The notes under the pieces: generated by a model
Databases searched by the model: none
Told to the model about the DNA's origin: nothing
Seen by the model: only the letters and a program-made list of their open reading frames with translations
Made by a program: the position numbers and the translations under genes
In this document: positions 1 through 8,941 of the stretch, one piece after another
How positions within the stretch are numbered: the stretch's first letter is position 1
Layout: each line of letters starts with the position of its first letter
NCBI GenBank assembly: GCA_018819105.1
Contig: JAHJQV010000027.1
Location: 62,001-126,000, forward strand
Length of the DNA: 64,000 nucleotides
From: Gammaproteobacteria bacterium
Lineage (GTDB): Bacteria > Pseudomonadota > Gammaproteobacteria > Xanthomonadales > Wenzhouxiangellaceae
Direction of reading: 5' to 3'

Positions 1-106
1 GTTCCAGATAGCTCAGCAGCAGCGTGTCCAGTTCCTGCATGCCACGGCGACAACGCCAGCGCAGCGACTTTTCCGGGTAGTCCAGCTTGCGTGTCGGTGC
101 TGTCAA
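1..106 (-). CDS. sdhE: FAD assembly factor SdhE (partial, N-terminal part)
   Basis: SdhE (YgfY/SDH5 family) promotes covalent flavinylation of the SdhA subunit. The window keeps only about the first 35 residues. They contain RWRCRRGMQELD, which carries the RGMxELD motif that identifies the family. The only plausible start upstream of the motif is a TTG (bases 104-106), 23 bases after the sdhB stop, so it is the last visible gene of the sdh operon. The 3' end lies outside the window. Family assignment is firm; the TTG start is inferred. Confidence 0.85.
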   Translation of the reverse strand, partial: MTAPTRKLDYPEKSLRWRCRRGMQELDTLLLSYLE

Positions 107-128
107 AATGGCGATGCCGCAATAAGCG

Positions 129-917
129 TCAGACCACGCCCTGACGATGGGCCAGCTCGTGCTTGATTTCGGCAATGGCCTTGGCCGGATTGAGGCCTTT
201 CGGACAGGCGTTGGTGCAGTTCATGATGGTGTGACAGCGATACACCCGAAACGGGTCTTCCAGGTTGTCCAGGCGTGCACCTTTGGCTTCATCACGTGAA
301 TCAGCGATCCAGCGGTACGCCTGCAACAGCGTCGCCGGCCCCAGATAGCGATCACTGTTCCACCAGTAACTGGGACAGGAGGTGGAGCAGCAGGCGCATA
401 GAATGCACTCATACAGTCCATCCAGTTTTTTGCGCTCCTCCGGACTCTGCAGGCGTTCACGGTTGGGTGCAACCGCGCTGTCAGCCTGCAGCCATGGCTG
501 CACCGACTCCAGCTGGGCATAAAAATTGCTCAGATCAGGCACCAGATCCTTGACCACGGGCATGTGCGGCAGTGGATAGATCTTGATGTCGCCGCTGTAT
601 TCACTGATGGAGCGCGTGCATGCCAGCGTATTGGTGCCGGCAATGTTCATGGCGCAGGAGCCGCAAATGCCCTCGCGGCATGAGCGGCGAAAGGTCAGGG
701 TCGGATCGATCTGGTTCTTGATGTGGATGATGGCATCCAGCACCATCGGACCGCAGTCGTCCAGATCGACCTCATAACTGTCGACGCGCGGATTCTCACC
801 GCTGTCGGGATCCCAGCGATAAATGCGAAAGGTCTTGACCCGCGCGGCATCTGCATCCGCCTTGAAGGTCTTGCCGGGACGGATGCGCGAGTTTTTCGGT
901 AAGGTGAATTCTGCCAT
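129..917 (-). CDS. sdhB: Succinate dehydrogenase iron-sulfur subunit
   Basis: Electron-transfer subunit of complex II, passing electrons from SdhA FAD to ubiquinone. The N-terminal ferredoxin domain has the 2Fe-2S cysteines in [10 protein letters not shown] with a later C (LAC). The C-terminal domain has [12 protein letters not shown] and [14 protein letters not shown], which supply the 4Fe-4S and 3Fe-4S ligands. Length (about 262 aa) is normal. An ATG three codons further upstream (926) is possible, but the GGA-rich ribosome site is too close to it and correctly spaced for the ATG at 917. It lies between the small membrane peptide gene and sdhE. Confidence 0.97.
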   Translation of the reverse strand: MAEFTLPKNSRIRPGKTFKADADAARVKTFRIYRWDPDSGENPRVDSYEVDLDDCGPMVLDAIIHIKNQIDPTLTFRRSCREGICGSCAMNIAGTNTLACTRSISEYSGDIKIYPLPHMPVVKDLVPDLSNFYAQLESVQPWLQADSAVAPNRERLQSPEERKKLDGLYECILCACCSTSCPSYWWNSDRYLGPATLLQAYRWIADSRDEAKGARLDNLEDPFRVYRCHTIMNCTNACPKGLNPAKAIAEIKHELAHRQGVV

Positions 918-982
918 GACTATCATTTTCCAGGCTTAAGGGTTTCCAGGCTTAAGGCGGTGATTCGAATCGAGGCTGCTTA

Positions 983-1210
983 TTAGTTATGGTCCATGTT
1001 GTTGGACAGGCCACGGTCCCGGTGCTCGACCTCACGCAGCATACGTCGTATGGCCACACGCCTTGCAATGGCTTTGCGGCTGTGCTTCGGATTACCGTGA
1101 GTGGTGATTTTCTGTAACAGGATCAATACGAAAGCGATACAGCTTCCGCCCAGCCCCAGCCACAACACGGCTATCATGAATGACTGCAGAGTGACAGTTA
1201 AGGTTTCCAT
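983..1210 (-). CDS. Small membrane protein encoded between sdhA and sdhB
   Basis: A 75-residue protein not recognised as a named family. It has one strong hydrophobic segment (about residues 11-33, rich in L, G, I, V) and a basic C-terminal tail (RKAIARRVAIRRMLREVEHRDR), suggesting one membrane span with the positive tail in the cytoplasm. A good ribosome site (GAGGTGA, about 6 bases before the ATG) and a position 20 bases after the sdhA stop argue that it is translated as part of the sdh operon. It could be an accessory or assembly factor of complex II, but this rests on position only. Confidence 0.72.
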   Translation of the reverse strand: METLTVTLQSFMIAVLWLGLGGSCIAFVLILLQKITTHGNPKHSRKAIARRVAIRRMLREVEHRDRGLSNNMDHN

Positions 1211-1229
1211 TATCGATCACCTCGCTGCT

Positions 1230-3014
1230 TCAATATACGCGTTTTTTCGGTGGTACAACTTCCACCTCGTCGGTCAGGGTGTGCATGTGCACCGGGCGAT
1301 AATCGATGCGGATGACATCATCCTGCATCCAGGTCAGTGTATGTTTCATCCAATTGGCATCGTCACGCTCGGGAAAATCCTCATGTGCGTGTGCGCCACG
1401 GCTCTCTTTGCGATTCTCGGCAGCCAGCATGGTACACATGGCATTGCCGAGCAGATTGCGCAGTTCCAGTGTTTCCACCAGATCCGAGTTCCACACCAGT
1501 GAGCGGTCACTGACTCCGATGGCGCTAAAACGCTGATTCACACCAGAGAGTTTCTCCACGCCCTCTGCCAGAGTTTCGCTGGTGCGAAACACCGCCGCAT
1601 GATTCTGCATCACCTGTTGCATGTCGGCGCGCACAACAGCGGTGGGCTCGCTGCCATCGGCGTGGCGGATGCGATCAAACTCGTCCAGCAGGTGATCCAG
1701 CCTGGCGCGCGGGATTTCCGGCTGTCTGGCGCCCGGCGTCAGCGTTTCACCACAGCGGTGGGCCACAGCCCGCCCGAACACGATCAGATCCAGCAGGGAG
1801 TTGGAGCCCAGCCGGTTGGCACCATGCACGGAGACGCAGGCCGCCTCGCCAATGGCATACAGGCCCGGCACCACGGCATCGGGATTGCCATCTTTCAGGG
1901 TCACCACTTCGCCATGATAGTTGGTGGGAATGCCGCCCATGTTGTAGTGCACGGTGGGCAGCACCGGGATGGGGTCTCTGGTCACATCCACATCGGCGAA
2001 GATGCTGGCTGTTTCCGCAATGCCCGGCAAACGTTCATTGATGACATCACTGCCCAGATGCTGCAGATTAAGATGGATGTGATCCTTGTTTTTGCCCACG
2101 CCGCGGCCTTCGCGTATTTCGATGGTCATGGAGCGGCTGACCACATCTCGTGAAGCAAGGTCCTTGGCATTGGGGGCGTAGCGCTCCATAAACCGCTCAC
2201 CCTCGGCATTGGTCAGATACCCGCCCTCCCCGCGTACGCCCTCGGTGATCAGCATGCCGGCACCGTAGACGCCGGTGGGGTGAAACTGGACAAACTCCAT
2301 GTCCTGCAAAGGCAGCCCGGCACGCAGCACCATGCCATTGCCATCGCCGGTGCAGGTGTGTGCCGAGGTACAGGAGAAATAGGCGCGACCATATCCGCCG
2401 GTGGCCAGAATGACGCCCTGGGCCTTGAACAGATGCAACTGCCCTTCGGCCAGATCCCAGGCCAGCACCCCGCGACAGTGCCCATCGTCGTCCATGAGCA
2501 GATCCACGGCGAAGTATTCGATGAAGAACTGCGCATTGTGCTTCAACGACTGCTGGTACAGCGTGTGCAGGATGGCGTGACCGGTACGGTCGGCGGCGGC
2601 GCAGGTGCGCTGAGCGGTGCCCTCGCCAAAGTGGGTGGTCATGCCGCCAAATGGTCGCTGGTAGATTTTGCCGTCATCGGTGCGGGAGAACGGCACGCCA
2701 AAATGTTCCAGTTCGATCACCGATTGCATGGCTTCCTTGCACATGTATTCGATCGCATCCTGATCGCCGAGCCAGTCCGAGCCCTTGATGGTGTCGTACA
2801 TGTGCCAGCGCCAGTCGTCTTCGCCCATATTGCCCAGCGCCGCACTCATGCCGCCCTGTGCCGCCACGGTATGACTGCGGGTCGGAAACACTTTGGTGAC
2901 ACAGGCGGTACTCAGTCCGGTCGCAGCCAGCCCCATGGTGGCGCGCAGACCGGCACCGCCGGCACCGACGACAACGATGTCGTATTCGTGCACGATTGGA
3001 TCATACTTGGACAT
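1230..3014 (-). CDS. sdhA: Succinate dehydrogenase flavoprotein subunit
   Basis: Catalytic FAD subunit of complex II, oxidising succinate to fumarate. Seen: N-terminal dinucleotide-binding motif [11 protein letters not shown], the flavinylation-site region [11 protein letters not shown] with the FAD-linking His, HPTGVYGAG, and the substrate-site segment GEGGYLTN. Length 594 aa is typical. It resembles the alphaproteobacterial/mitochondrial type more than the E. coli type, which fits with the presence of SdhE and a DUF1674 protein in the same operon. It follows sdhD after about 110 bases. Confidence 0.98.
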   Translation of the reverse strand: MSKYDPIVHEYDIVVVGAGGAGLRATMGLAATGLSTACVTKVFPTRSHTVAAQGGMSAALGNMGEDDWRWHMYDTIKGSDWLGDQDAIEYMCKEAMQSVIELEHFGVPFSRTDDGKIYQRPFGGMTTHFGEGTAQRTCAAADRTGHAILHTLYQQSLKHNAQFFIEYFAVDLLMDDDGHCRGVLAWDLAEGQLHLFKAQGVILATGGYGRAYFSCTSAHTCTGDGNGMVLRAGLPLQDMEFVQFHPTGVYGAGMLITEGVRGEGGYLTNAEGERFMERYAPNAKDLASRDVVSRSMTIEIREGRGVGKNKDHIHLNLQHLGSDVINERLPGIAETASIFADVDVTRDPIPVLPTVHYNMGGIPTNYHGEVVTLKDGNPDAVVPGLYAIGEAACVSVHGANRLGSNSLLDLIVFGRAVAHRCGETLTPGARQPEIPRARLDHLLDEFDRIRHADGSEPTAVVRADMQQVMQNHAAVFRTSETLAEGVEKLSGVNQRFSAIGVSDRSLVWNSDLVETLELRNLLGNAMCTMLAAENRKESRGAHAHEDFPERDDANWMKHTLTWMQDDVIRIDYRPVHMHTLTDEVEVVPPKKRVY

Positions 3015-3127
3015 AACTCAGGCTTTCCTTGACATGGCGCAGGCCTGGCATGCATGTGCACTGCCGAGGTCTGGATGATAACTATGCAGAGATCGATGTG
3101 ACATCACTGTGCTGTTGCCGACACGGT

Positions 3128-3538
3128 TCACACGCCAGCAGCTGACGGATTCAGCGCCACCTGCAGAATCAGCACGCTGCACAGCGTCGCCAGCAGCAGC
3201 GCCAGCAGGCGCAGACCGATGGTAAATGTGGTGGCCAGCCAGGTGCTGTGAATGTAGTCTTCAATCACCACCTGCAGGCCAAGCTGGGCGTGGTAAAACA
3301 GGGTCCAGCTGAACAGCAGCGCCATGCAGGTGTTCCAGGGCGCTGCAAGAAACTCTCTGGCTGCGGAAAAATCGGCCTGGCTCATGGCCTGGAAAGCAAA
3401 CAGCAGCCAGATGGTCAGCACCAGCAGCAGCAGCGAAGAAATCTTCATGCGCCACCAGTGCGTCACGCCACTGCCGGCGGCACCATGATTGCGGGCTTTT
3501 GCCAGTGCGGAGCGGGTGTTCACGTGCGGCCTGCTCAT
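3128..3538 (-). CDS. sdhD: Succinate dehydrogenase membrane anchor subunit
   Basis: Second membrane anchor of complex II, helping bind haem b and ubiquinone. The 136-residue protein has three hydrophobic segments (about residues 33-52, 68-90 and 101-125). The second is followed by FYHAQLGLQVVIEDYIH, the usual position of the haem-ligand His and quinone-site residues. The start overlaps the sdhC stop by four bases, indicating translational coupling. The subfamily is divergent, so assignment relies on motif, topology and operon position. Confidence 0.9.
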   Translation of the reverse strand: MSRPHVNTRSALAKARNHGAAGSGVTHWWRMKISSLLLLVLTIWLLFAFQAMSQADFSAAREFLAAPWNTCMALLFSWTLFYHAQLGLQVVIEDYIHSTWLATTFTIGLRLLALLLATLCSVLILQVALNPSAAGV

Positions 3539-3918
3539 AGCCAGATGCCTGCGGCCAGCCCGGTCAGCAGCAGTGAGCCGATCACGATCACCCAGCCGGA
3601 GCGTTTTGCACTGTCCAGCTCCAGCATGTGCACACTGTCCCAGATCATGTGCCTGATGCCGGTCATGAGATGATAAAACAACGCCCAGCCGGCCAGCAGC
3701 AGCAACAGCTTGCCCGGCCAGCTTTGCAGCAGCTGTCGGAATGAATCATAGGTTGTCGCAGAGGAATACACCGCCAGCAGCCAGCTCACCCACAACAGCG
3801 AGAACGCGCTGAGCAGCAAACCGGTGATGCGGTGCAGAATGGAGCTGACTGAAGTGATTTGGGGCTTGTAAACCTGCAGATGCGGCGATAATGGCCGACT
3901 GGCTTGTTGCTTGCTCAT
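3535..3918 (-). CDS. sdhC: Succinate dehydrogenase cytochrome b556 subunit
   Basis: First membrane anchor of complex II. It carries the signature RPLSPHLQVYKPQ followed by SSILHRITG (quinone site) and FYHLMTGIRHMIWD (haem-ligand region), with three membrane spans. This N-terminal signature is that of mitochondrial/alphaproteobacterial SdhC. A TTG start at 3948 would add ten residues, but the ATG at 3918 gives the usual N terminus (MSKQQASRPLSPH). It is the first structural subunit gene, 67 bases after the DUF1674 gene. Confidence 0.95.
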   Translation of the reverse strand: MSKQQASRPLSPHLQVYKPQITSVSSILHRITGLLLSAFSLLWVSWLLAVYSSATTYDSFRQLLQSWPGKLLLLLAGWALFYHLMTGIRHMIWDSVHMLELDSAKRSGWVIVIGSLLLTGLAAGIWL

Positions 3919-3985
3919 GTTGTGAGTCCGCACTTTGGGGTCAAGCAATGGCTGTATGACAGCATGGCAGTACCTGGTAGATTCA

Positions 3986-4234
3986 TCAGAAGTCTATGCA
4001 ACGACCGTTTTTTTCCCAGTCACCATAGCGCACCGGGTCCGGGCCGGAACGGCCACCCTGCTCGACGCGGGTGTGCAGCGCCAGTCTGGCGGCCGTCCTG
4101 TTGTGTTCAGCCGGATCCACCTCCACCGCGCCCTGCCCCGGGCTGGCCGGCTCCGAGGCGGTGCTGGACTTGACTGGTGTGGCGATGTCTGTTTCGGGTG
4201 TGAGATCTGACTTGGAAGCGTTCTCTAAATGCAT
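3986..4234 (-). CDS. DUF1674 / SDHAF4-type succinate dehydrogenase assembly factor
   Basis: About 82 residues. The first two-thirds are low-complexity and probably disordered. The C terminus ends in RSGPDPVRYGDWEKNGRCIDF, where GP(D/E)P-RYGDWE-G-C-DF is the DUF1674 signature shared with eukaryotic SDHAF4, which binds flavinylated SdhA and protects it before it joins SdhB. It lies directly upstream of sdhC on the same strand and appears to be the operon's first gene. The ATG at 4234 is preferred over an in-frame TTG or ATG further up, because a good -10 box sits just before it. Function is inferred from the motif plus location. Confidence 0.85.
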   Translation of the reverse strand: MHLENASKSDLTPETDIATPVKSSTASEPASPGQGAVEVDPAEHNRTAARLALHTRVEQGGRSGPDPVRYGDWEKNGRCIDF

Positions 4235-4240
4235 GCTAGG

Positions 4241-4269
4241 ATTATACCTCATCAGCAATATGGTGACAG
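4241..4269 (-). promoter_or_regulatory. Putative sdh operon promoter, possibly leaderless
   Basis: On the minus strand there is a perfect TATAAT (4241-4246) with a CTGTCA -35-like box (4264-4269) 17 bases away. The A of the DUF1674 gene's ATG is seven bases after the -10 box, where transcription would normally begin. The first gene may therefore be made from a leaderless transcript. Confidence 0.55.
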
Positions 4270-4356
4270 TTCAATGACCGGATATGTTCTGGTTTTCTCA
4301 CTTTCGAATGTTGGTATGTTTCAGATGACCACAACGAGTGCCGGGCTGACATTGCC

Positions 4357-5232
4357 ATGACCCCGTCTATGCCTGCAGACAGCCAGCCGGCAACTGGTGT
4401 TGCGAGCGCACTGACGGCTGTGCCCGGGCCTGCGCTGTTCCGGGTCGATGGTGCTGACGCGGCAGCGTTTCTGGATCGTCAGCTCACCATCAACGTCAGT
4501 TCGCTGGCAGCCGGTGATGCCGCCATTGGCAGCTGGTGTGACGCCAAAGGACGCGTAGTGTGTACGCTGTGGATTCAGCGTGCCGGGACCATTGCCGATG
4601 GTTTCCTGCTTGCCTGTCATCATTCACTGCGTGACAGCGTTGTAAAACGGCTGCAGATGTACGTCCTGCGCGCTGCAGTCAAGGTGGCGGCAGTCGATCA
4701 TTTGTGCCTGGCGGTAACCACCGACCGCACCAACTGGCCCAGCAGTTGCTGGCAGGCGCTGAGGTGTGTGCAGCGAAACGATGTCGGCACGCAGGATGAT
4801 CTGGCACAACACTGGGCGGTGCATGAAATCGAGGCCGGGTTCGTCTGGCTGGATGCCAGCACTTCAGGTGTTTACCTACCGCAAATGCTCGCCATGTCGC
4901 GCTGGCAGGCTCTGGATTTCCACAAAGGCTGCTTCCCGGGTCAGGAGGTGATCGCCAGAGCGCATTATCTGGGCCGGGTGAAACGTGGACTGTTTCGCTT
5001 TGCGTACAAGCCGGACGCGTATCCTGTCCTGCCCGGCGAGACCGCAGTGACCGATACCTCAGGCTCGCGCATCGGCGAGGTGATTGTTGCGGCCATGGTG
5101 CCCACCGACGCTGCGCAAGACCGCCTCTGCTGTGGTCTGGCCGTATTACAAATTCGTAACACATTTTCTGACACAGTGCTATGCTATGCGGGCGATGACG
5201 TAATATTCACACCAGTCAATGACTCCGCATAA
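4357..5232 (+). CDS. ygfZ: YgfZ-type folate-binding protein
   Basis: Member of the YgfZ/GcvT-like family, a tetrahydrofolate-linked protein that supports activity of some iron-sulfur enzymes such as MiaB. The diagnostic motif K-G-C-[FY]-x-G-Q-E appears as HKGCFPGQEVIAR near residue 190, with the conserved Cys. The N-terminal half has the GcvT-like fold pattern (PALFRVDGADAAAFLDRQLT). Length 291 aa fits. It is divergent from the sdh operon; in many gammaproteobacteria ygfZ lies close to sdhE. Confidence 0.9.
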   Translation: MTPSMPADSQPATGVASALTAVPGPALFRVDGADAAAFLDRQLTINVSSLAAGDAAIGSWCDAKGRVVCTLWIQRAGTIADGFLLACHHSLRDSVVKRLQMYVLRAAVKVAAVDHLCLAVTTDRTNWPSSCWQALRCVQRNDVGTQDDLAQHWAVHEIEAGFVWLDASTSGVYLPQMLAMSRWQALDFHKGCFPGQEVIARAHYLGRVKRGLFRFAYKPDAYPVLPGETAVTDTSGSRIGEVIVAAMVPTDAAQDRLCCGLAVLQIRNTFSDTVLCYAGDDVIFTPVNDSA

Positions 5233-5263
5233 TTTGTGAGACATTCAGCAACGAGGAACAGGG

Positions 5264-6256
5264 ATGTTTGCATTGCCACTGAACCAGATCCGGGCGTTTC
5301 TGCTGATCAGCCATGTGCTGCTGTTGTCATCTGTCGCAATCGGGCAGGAAGCGGAAACAGAGGCTGATGACGCAACCAGTGCAACCGCCACGCCAGCCAG
5401 TGCTGCTGACAACAGCTCCGGTAACGACAGTGCCGTAACCCCTGCGGCCGCCCCCGATGCGCCAGCCGCAGCTGTGCAGACCGAAGCCGGCGATAGCCAG
5501 CAAACTGTTGCCGCAGACCTGCCCGCCCTGACCCTGGTCGCGCAACCGATCTACCCGCAATACCTCGCCAGCAGTGTGTACACGCCACTGGCCGATTATC
5601 TGGCTACAGGCCTGCAGCGTGACATAGAGCTGATCACGCCGAAAAATTTTCAGGCGCACTGGTCTGCGATCAAGTCCGGCGTTAAACACGATCTGGCGCT
5701 GGAAGAGGCGCCGTTGACCGACTACCGCATTCGCTACCAGCAGTACCAGCCGCTGGTACAGGCGGCAGCGTCACAAAGCTATGCGCTGGCGGTGTTGGAC
5801 AGCAGCTACGAGGACCGCTTTGATCTGGTCGGCCGGCCGGTGGCTTCGCTGGCCGCCCCCAGTTCGGCCTATCTGTTTCTGACCCGCTGGTACGACAACC
5901 CGCTCAGCCAGCCGGTGATCATTTCAACCGCAACCTCATACGAAGACGCGGTCCAGCAACTCTGGGGTGGCGAAGTGGAAGGCGTCGTTCTGCCTGCTGA
6001 GCTGGCCACGGACTATCCGCAATTCAGCTTTATTGCAACCTCTGACAGCATGCCCGGGCTGGCCATTTCAGCAGCTCCGGAGCTGCCCCCTGAACTGGTA
6101 GAGCAACTGCAGCAACTGCTGCTGGGGCTGAATCAGGCAGAACACATCGCCATTCTCGATGAGCTGAATGTGGCCGCACTGGAAGCCGCCGATGCAGAGC
6201 GCTTCAATGGCTATGCGGAGTGGATCCGCAGCGTGAGTTACACCGGCTTCGACTGA
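5264..6256 (+). CDS. PhnD-like periplasmic substrate-binding family protein
   Basis: A 330-residue exported protein. It has an N-terminal hydrophobic signal (about residues 8-27), then an Ala/Thr/Asp/Glu-rich linker (28-85), then a domain that looks like half-size periplasmic binding proteins of the PhnD class (YPQYLASSVYTPLADYL, a pattern these proteins use at their first strand-helix unit). No ABC permease or ATPase genes are adjacent, so it may act as a sensor or solitary binding protein. Ligand unknown. The start is supported by GAGGAACAGGG just upstream. Confidence 0.6.
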   Translation: MFALPLNQIRAFLLISHVLLLSSVAIGQEAETEADDATSATATPASAADNSSGNDSAVTPAAAPDAPAAAVQTEAGDSQQTVAADLPALTLVAQPIYPQYLASSVYTPLADYLATGLQRDIELITPKNFQAHWSAIKSGVKHDLALEEAPLTDYRIRYQQYQPLVQAAASQSYALAVLDSSYEDRFDLVGRPVASLAAPSSAYLFLTRWYDNPLSQPVIISTATSYEDAVQQLWGGEVEGVVLPAELATDYPQFSFIATSDSMPGLAISAAPELPPELVEQLQQLLLGLNQAEHIAILDELNVAALEAADAERFNGYAEWIRSVSYTGFD

Positions 6257-6274
6257 AACAATGATCGAAACTGG

Positions 6275-7120
6275 TCAGAGCTGCGCCACCAGATAGCAGA
6301 TCCAGCCGGCATCGGCCTCACCTTCGGTCTGTACTGTGTACACACCATCACCCTCATTGGTGTCCTCGTCGGTGCCTTCCCAATACACGTGCACACGGCT
6401 GAAACCGGCCTCCGCCAGCAGTTCCTGCAGCTCCGGCAGACACCACAGTCGCCAGTCATAGTTGAAAGCCTTGTCCATTCTCGAGCCATCCGGGAAGGCG
6501 AAGTGGATCTGGCAGTTCATGTGATGATTGATCGGATTGAAGCGGTGCTGATCCCACAGATAGGTGAACTTGCCGATCTGCTCATCAATGCACTCGCGGT
6601 TTTCCTCGATCTCCGAATGCGCCTCATAGCCGCCATAGGCATCCATGAAGAACACTCCATCGGGCTGCAGTGACTGGCGCACGCGACGGAAATAACGGCC
6701 CAGCTCGGCGCGGGTTTTGAACAGGTAGTAGCTGAAGTTCATTGCCAGCACGACATCCACAGCCCGCGCCGGCGGCAACATCACGTCTGCCTGCAGCAGG
6801 CGCACGCGCTGTTGCTGGGCCGGTGTCAGTGCAAGCAGATTGTGCGCCCTGCCCCAGTCCAGCACCTCGGCATCGTTGTCCACACCGATGGCGATATGGC
6901 GGCGGTGGCGCTGCACCCAGGCACAGGCGGTGTTGCCAGTGCCGCAGAAGTCCTCACGCAGAACATGCGGGCGGCGACCATTGATGTCGACAAACACTTC
7001 ATCGACGAAATCCAGCTCGGCCTCGGTGTCCTGCACCGAGTTCTGATACAGCGCATGCCGATCGGCCTGGCTTGCCAGTGTGGCAGCGTGTTTTTTTGAC
7101 TTGTGTTGATTTGCTTTCAT
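6275..7120 (-). CDS. Class I SAM-dependent methyltransferase
   Basis: Contains a Rossmann methyltransferase core: REDFCGTGNTACAWV is the SAM-binding motif I (FCGTG), IAIGVDNDAEVLDWG is motif II with the acidic residue, and VDVVLAMNFSYYLF is motif III. About 281 aa from the ATG at 7120; an upstream in-frame ATG (7159) would overlap pgsA by 29 bases. The Lys/His-rich N terminus (MKANQHKSKKH) is unusual. Substrate cannot be told. It follows pgsA closely, so probably co-transcribed. Confidence 0.8.
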   Translation of the reverse strand: MKANQHKSKKHAATLASQADRHALYQNSVQDTEAELDFVDEVFVDINGRRPHVLREDFCGTGNTACAWVQRHRRHIAIGVDNDAEVLDWGRAHNLLALTPAQQQRVRLLQADVMLPPARAVDVVLAMNFSYYLFKTRAELGRYFRRVRQSLQPDGVFFMDAYGGYEAHSEIEENRECIDEQIGKFTYLWDQHRFNPINHHMNCQIHFAFPDGSRMDKAFNYDWRLWCLPELQELLAEAGFSRVHVYWEGTDEDTNEGDGVYTVQTEGEADAGWICYLVAQL

Positions 7121-7130
7121 GATGTGTCGG

Positions 7131-7685
7131 TTATTTTCTGATTTCAGGCCAGGCGGCACGCAGGTACTGGATCATTGACCACAAGGTGAGCCCGGCGGCA
7201 AGCACCAGCAGCAATTGACCGATGGCAAACACGGGCAGCCCGAACAGTGGATCGGCATACAGCAGAAAACCGATCGCGACCATCTGCAACGTGGTTTTCA
7301 GCTTGCCCAGCCAACCCACGGCCACCAGCCCCCGGCTGCCCAGTTCGGCCATCCATTCGCGCAAGGCCGACACGGTGATTTCCCGCCCGATGATGACCGC
7401 AGCGGCAAGCACCAGCAGCCATTCCGGGTGTCGCGCAATGATCATGATCAACGCAATGCTGACCATGAGCTTGTCCGCGACCGGATCCAGAAACGCGCCA
7501 AAGCGGCTGACCTGTCCGGTTTTTCTGGCCAGCCAGCCATCCAGCCAGTCGGTCACCCCGGCCAGTATGAACACAGCCACGGCCAGCTCATTGCGCCACG
7601 GCACCGGCAGATACCATACCAGCATCAGCACCGGTATCAGTGCGATGCGCAGCAGCGTGAGGATGGTCGGTGCAGTCAGTTTCAT
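7131..7685 (-). CDS. pgsA: CDP-diacylglycerol-glycerol-3-phosphate 3-phosphatidyltransferase
   Basis: Inner-membrane enzyme making phosphatidylglycerophosphate, the first step to phosphatidylglycerol and cardiolipin. The CDP-alcohol phosphatidyltransferase motif D-G-x2-A-R-x8-G-x3-D-x3-D is complete in DGWLARKTGQVSRFGAFLDPVADK (in two parts around the arginine). Several membrane helices follow. The start at 7685 (MKLTAPTILTLLR) gives the family N terminus; the upstream extension would run into ppa. Confidence 0.93.
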   Translation of the reverse strand: MKLTAPTILTLLRIALIPVLMLVWYLPVPWRNELAVAVFILAGVTDWLDGWLARKTGQVSRFGAFLDPVADKLMVSIALIMIIARHPEWLLVLAAAVIIGREITVSALREWMAELGSRGLVAVGWLGKLKTTLQMVAIGFLLYADPLFGLPVFAIGQLLLVLAAGLTLWSMIQYLRAAWPEIRK

Positions 7686-7698
7686 GGCTCGGGCAGCA

Positions 7699-8307
7699 CT
7701 AGGCCGGGTGGAATTCTTCCTGATAGTCGGCCAGCGCCGCTTCAATCACCGCCTCGGCATGCTGACGGCCATAGGGATCACCGACGATGCTCGGAGAAGG
7801 CTCATTGGGTCGTTGCTTGTAGGTCGAGAAGTAATGCATCAGCCGCTCCACCAGGACATCCGGCAACTGTTCCAGTTCGCGAATGTGTCCCAGCAGTGGA
7901 TCATTGTTCATCACCGCAATGATCTTGTCATCGGCCTCGTCGCTGTCGACCATGGGAATGCCGCCCAGCACCCGGGCGTTGACAATCACTTCAGCACGGG
8001 CGATGTGGCGTTCGCTGAGCACACAGATGTCCAGCGGGTCGTGATCGCCACGGCTGACCTGCGGCATCAATGCCGCCACCCGTTTGCCGGCATAGGTGCG
8101 GGGGATGAACCCGTACAGACTGGGCGGCAGCGATGAGCTGCGCTGGGAGCGATCCACACGCAAATAGCCGGTGGGTTTGTCCACCTCGTACTTCACCGTG
8201 TCAAACGGGGTGATTTCAATGAATGCATGCACGATCGAAGGAGCCTGCGGGCCGGCTTCCAGGCCATGCCAGGGATGCGGCCTCCAGGTCAGGTAATCTG
8301 TGGTCAT
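7699..8307 (-). CDS. ppa: Inorganic pyrophosphatase, family I
   Basis: Hydrolyses pyrophosphate to phosphate in the cytoplasm. Seen: the metal-site motif DHDPLDICV, a second acidic motif [12 protein letters not shown], and [15 protein letters not shown], which contains the phosphate-binding Lys/Arg of family I enzymes. Length 202 aa is slightly longer than the E. coli protein (176 aa). It ends 13 bases before the pgsA start on the same strand. Confidence 0.92.
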   Translation of the reverse strand: MTTDYLTWRPHPWHGLEAGPQAPSIVHAFIEITPFDTVKYEVDKPTGYLRVDRSQRSSSLPPSLYGFIPRTYAGKRVAALMPQVSRGDHDPLDICVLSERHIARAEVIVNARVLGGIPMVDSDEADDKIIAVMNNDPLLGHIRELEQLPDVLVERLMHYFSTYKQRPNEPSPSIVGDPYGRQHAEAVIEAALADYQEEFHPA

Positions 8308-8362
8308 GATGGTTTAAGTCTCTGTTGCTGGCCACCTGCTGGCAGGCCGGTAAAAATGCGGA

Positions 8363-8941
8363 TCAGTGTCCGTCAAGGCCTGACAGCTGGCCCATGTGAC
8401 TGCGATAATACTTCAGCTCGGCGATGGAATCGCGAATGTCAGCCAGCGCCTCGTGCCGGCTTTCCTTGTAGTAGGCATCAAAAATATGCGGTGCCCAGCG
8501 GCGGCACAACTCCTTCAGGGTGCTTACATCCAGATTGCGGTAATGAAACCAGGCTTCCAGTTCAGGCATCAGCCGGGCAAGAAAGCGGCGATCCTGACAG
8601 ATGCTGTTGCCACACATCGGCGATGCGCCAACGCCGACCCAGTCGGCGAGAAAGGCCAGCATCTGTGATTCAGCCGTGCGGTAGTCCAAATCGCTCTCCA
8701 GCACGCGTTGCCAGAGACCGGATTTCTGATGCGTGCGACGATTCCAGTCGTCCATCGCCAGCAAGCGCTGTTCATCATGGCCGATGACCAGTACCGGCGC
8801 GGTGGCCAGTTCATTCAGGTTGGCATCCGTTACAATGACAGCGATTTCCAGAATGTGGTCACGCTGGCAATCGAGTCCGGTCATTTCCAGATCAATCCAG
8901 ATCATGCGCTGGTCGCTGCCGTTATCACTTGAGGTCGCCAT
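8363..8941 (-). CDS. orn: Oligoribonuclease
   Basis: 3'-5' exonuclease that degrades 2-5 nt RNAs, including pGpG. DEDDh residues are visible: [10 protein letters not shown] (Asp, Glu) near the N terminus, later YRTAE, and [10 protein letters not shown] with the catalytic His and final Asp. About 192 aa. The ATG at 8941 is preferred because of a GGAAGG ribosome site six bases upstream; a longer frame to 9010 overlaps the divergent rsgA. Divergent orn/rsgA is also the E. coli arrangement. Confidence 0.95.
   Translation of the reverse strand: MATSSDNGSDQRMIWIDLEMTGLDCQRDHILEIAVIVTDANLNELATAPVLVIGHDEQRLLAMDDWNRRTHQKSGLWQRVLESDLDYRTAESQMLAFLADWVGVGASPMCGNSICQDRRFLARLMPELEAWFHYRNLDVSTLKELCRRWAPHIFDAYYKESRHEALADIRDSIAELKYYRSHMGQLSGLDGH

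Noticed and set aside
950-985. tRNA-like TTCGAATC sequence upstream of sdhB.
   Set aside because: No cloverleaf could be formed around it.
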